A stretch of 64,000 nt of DNA from Dyadobacter sp. CY345. Its GTDB lineage: Bacteria > Bacteroidota > Bacteroidia > Cytophagales > Spirosomataceae. Position numbers and translations under genes: made by a program. The notes under the pieces were generated by a model. The model was not told the origin of the DNA. It did not search any database and saw only the letters and a list, made by a program, of their open reading frames with translations. Shown piece by piece: positions 63,333 to 64,000 of the stretch. Each line of letters opens with the position of its first letter. Position 1 is the stretch's first letter. Location: NCBI RefSeq assembly GCF_021502725.1, contig NZ_JAKFFS010000001.1, positions 310,001-374,000 on the forward strand. Direction: 5' to 3'.

Positions 63333-64000
63333 TTAGAGCGGAATGTTTCCGTGCTTTTTCCTTGGAAGTGTTGCTACTTTATTTTCCAGCATACTGAAAG
63401 TACGTATCAGTTTTTCCCGCGTTTGTTCAGGATAAATCACTTCGTCGACGTAGCCGCGGTGCGCTGCCCGGTATGGATTTGCAAATTTTTTAGTATACTC
63501 ATCTACTTTTTCTGCGAGCTTTTCTGCCGGATTTTCGGCCTCCGCAATTTCTCTTTTGAAGATGATCTCAGCCGCTCCGCTAGCGCCCATCACCGCGATT
63601 TCAGCAGTGGGCCATGCGAAATTCATATCGGCACCGATGTGTTTTGAGTTCATCACGTCATAAGCGCCGCCGTATGCTTTTCGGGTAATAACGGTGACGC
63701 GGGGAACGGTTGCTTCGCAAAACGCATATAACAATTTTGCACCATTCGTGATAATGCCATTCCATTCCTGATCTGTTCCAGGCAAAAATCCCGGGACATC
63801 TTCAAGCACCAGCAGCGGAATATTGAAACAATCACAAAAGCGAACAAATCGCGCAGCTTTTTGACTCGCGTTTATATCCAGCACTCCCGCCAGAACAGCC
63901 GGTTGGTTAGCAACAATGCCAATACTTCTTCCAGCAATTCTTGCAAAACCAACGACAATATTTTCTGCGAAGTTTTTATGTACTTCGAAAAAAGTATCCG
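63333..64000 (-). CDS. Acyl-CoA carboxylase, carboxyltransferase subunit (5' end cut off by the window edge)
   Basis: The open frame runs off the right edge; 222 codons of the C-terminal half are present. Blocks: [54 protein letters not shown] (crotonase-like core), [71 protein letters not shown] and the C-terminal KHGNIPL. This is the propionyl/methylmalonyl-CoA type beta subunit, which moves CO2 from biotin to the acyl-CoA. The detached biotin carrier at 32918-33445 is a possible partner. Substrate range is inferred. Confidence 0.93.
   Translation of the reverse strand, partial: DTFFEVHKNFAENIVVGFARIAGRSIGIVANQPAVLAGVLDINASQKAARFVRFCDCFNIPLLVLEDVPGFLPGTDQEWNGIITNGAKLLYAFCEATVPRVTVITRKAYGGAYDVMNSKHIGADMNFAWPTAEIAVMGASGAAEIIFKREIAEAENPAEKLAEKVDEYTKKFANPYRAAHRGYVDEVIYPEQTREKLIRTFSMLENKVATLPRKKHGNIPL

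Noticed and set aside
1..64000. CRISPR array, rRNA, insertion sequence or intact prophage
   Set aside because: No regularly spaced repeats, rRNA signatures, transposase or phage structural genes were seen on either strand.

Overview
The window is a stretch of chromosome from a member of the Bacteroidota, most likely order Cytophagales (a Spirosomaceae/Dyadobacter-like bacterium; inferred from gene content, no 16S is present). The pointers are the lpxD - lpxC/fabZ fusion - lpxA lipid A operon, a SusC-type receptor start at the left edge, Cytophagales-type families (DUF4494, short carboxypeptidase-regulatory-domain proteins, TamB of about 1500 aa, PafA-like phosphatase, HEAT-DUF1080 proteins), Bacteroidota promoters of the form TTG-N19-TAnnTTTG, and AT-rich leaders with weak Shine-Dalgarno signals. 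Three genes start with TTG and one with GTG.

Layout. 1-10 kb is accessory: a truncated SusC-like receptor, a RES/Xre toxin-antitoxin pair, a DUF3253 protein, an operon of five overlapping glycosyltransferase genes, an SDR/NTF2-like pair divergent from an HxlR regulator, and a decaying patch with two genes broken by in-frame stops. A tRNA with a CAU anticodon follows. 10.3-17.8 kb holds an HD-domain hydrolase, the lipid A operon, a UbiA-like membrane protein, a MOSC protein and tsaD. 17.8-28.8 kb has TamB, a thioesterase, a small lipoprotein, a PafA-like phosphatase, a Phd/YoeB toxin-antitoxin module, an NfeD/SPFH pair and an acyl-CoA dehydrogenase. 29-31.4 kb encodes UDP-glucose dehydrogenase and UDP-glucuronate decarboxylase, which together make UDP-xylose. 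31.5-38.4 kb has frr, pyrH, a biotin-carrier protein and dusB on one strand, then a CPBP protease, cdsA and two tandem paralogues on the other. 38.4-49 kb has lpxH, envelope proteins, exonuclease III, a broken Uma2 nuclease gene, an RluE-like pseudouridine synthase, mutS and a nucleoside permease. 49.2-57.4 kb is almost all on the minus strand: an RRM protein, a beta-propeller protein, a HEAT-DUF1080-DUF1080 protein, a Tat-exported Gfo/Idh/MocA oxidoreductase and a secreted M24 peptidase. 57.6-64 kb has a GH13 amylase, a DUF418 membrane protein, a ScyD/E-type lipoprotein, a di-haem cytochrome c and a truncated acyl-CoA carboxylase carboxyltransferase.

Much of the window serves the envelope: lipid A synthesis (LpxD, LpxC, LpxA, LpxH), phospholipid synthesis (CdsA), outer-membrane assembly (TamB), nucleotide-sugar supply (Ugd, Uxs) and a glycosyltransferase set that could use those sugars. 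I found no CRISPR array, intact prophage, insertion sequence or rRNA. I did not find a clear new defence or biosynthetic system. The best leads are the glycosyltransferase-only operon, the HEAT-DUF1080 / oxidoreductase neighbourhood, the decaying patch beside the tRNA, the two intergenic inverted-repeat elements, and the promoters that fit the Bacteroidota consensus exactly.
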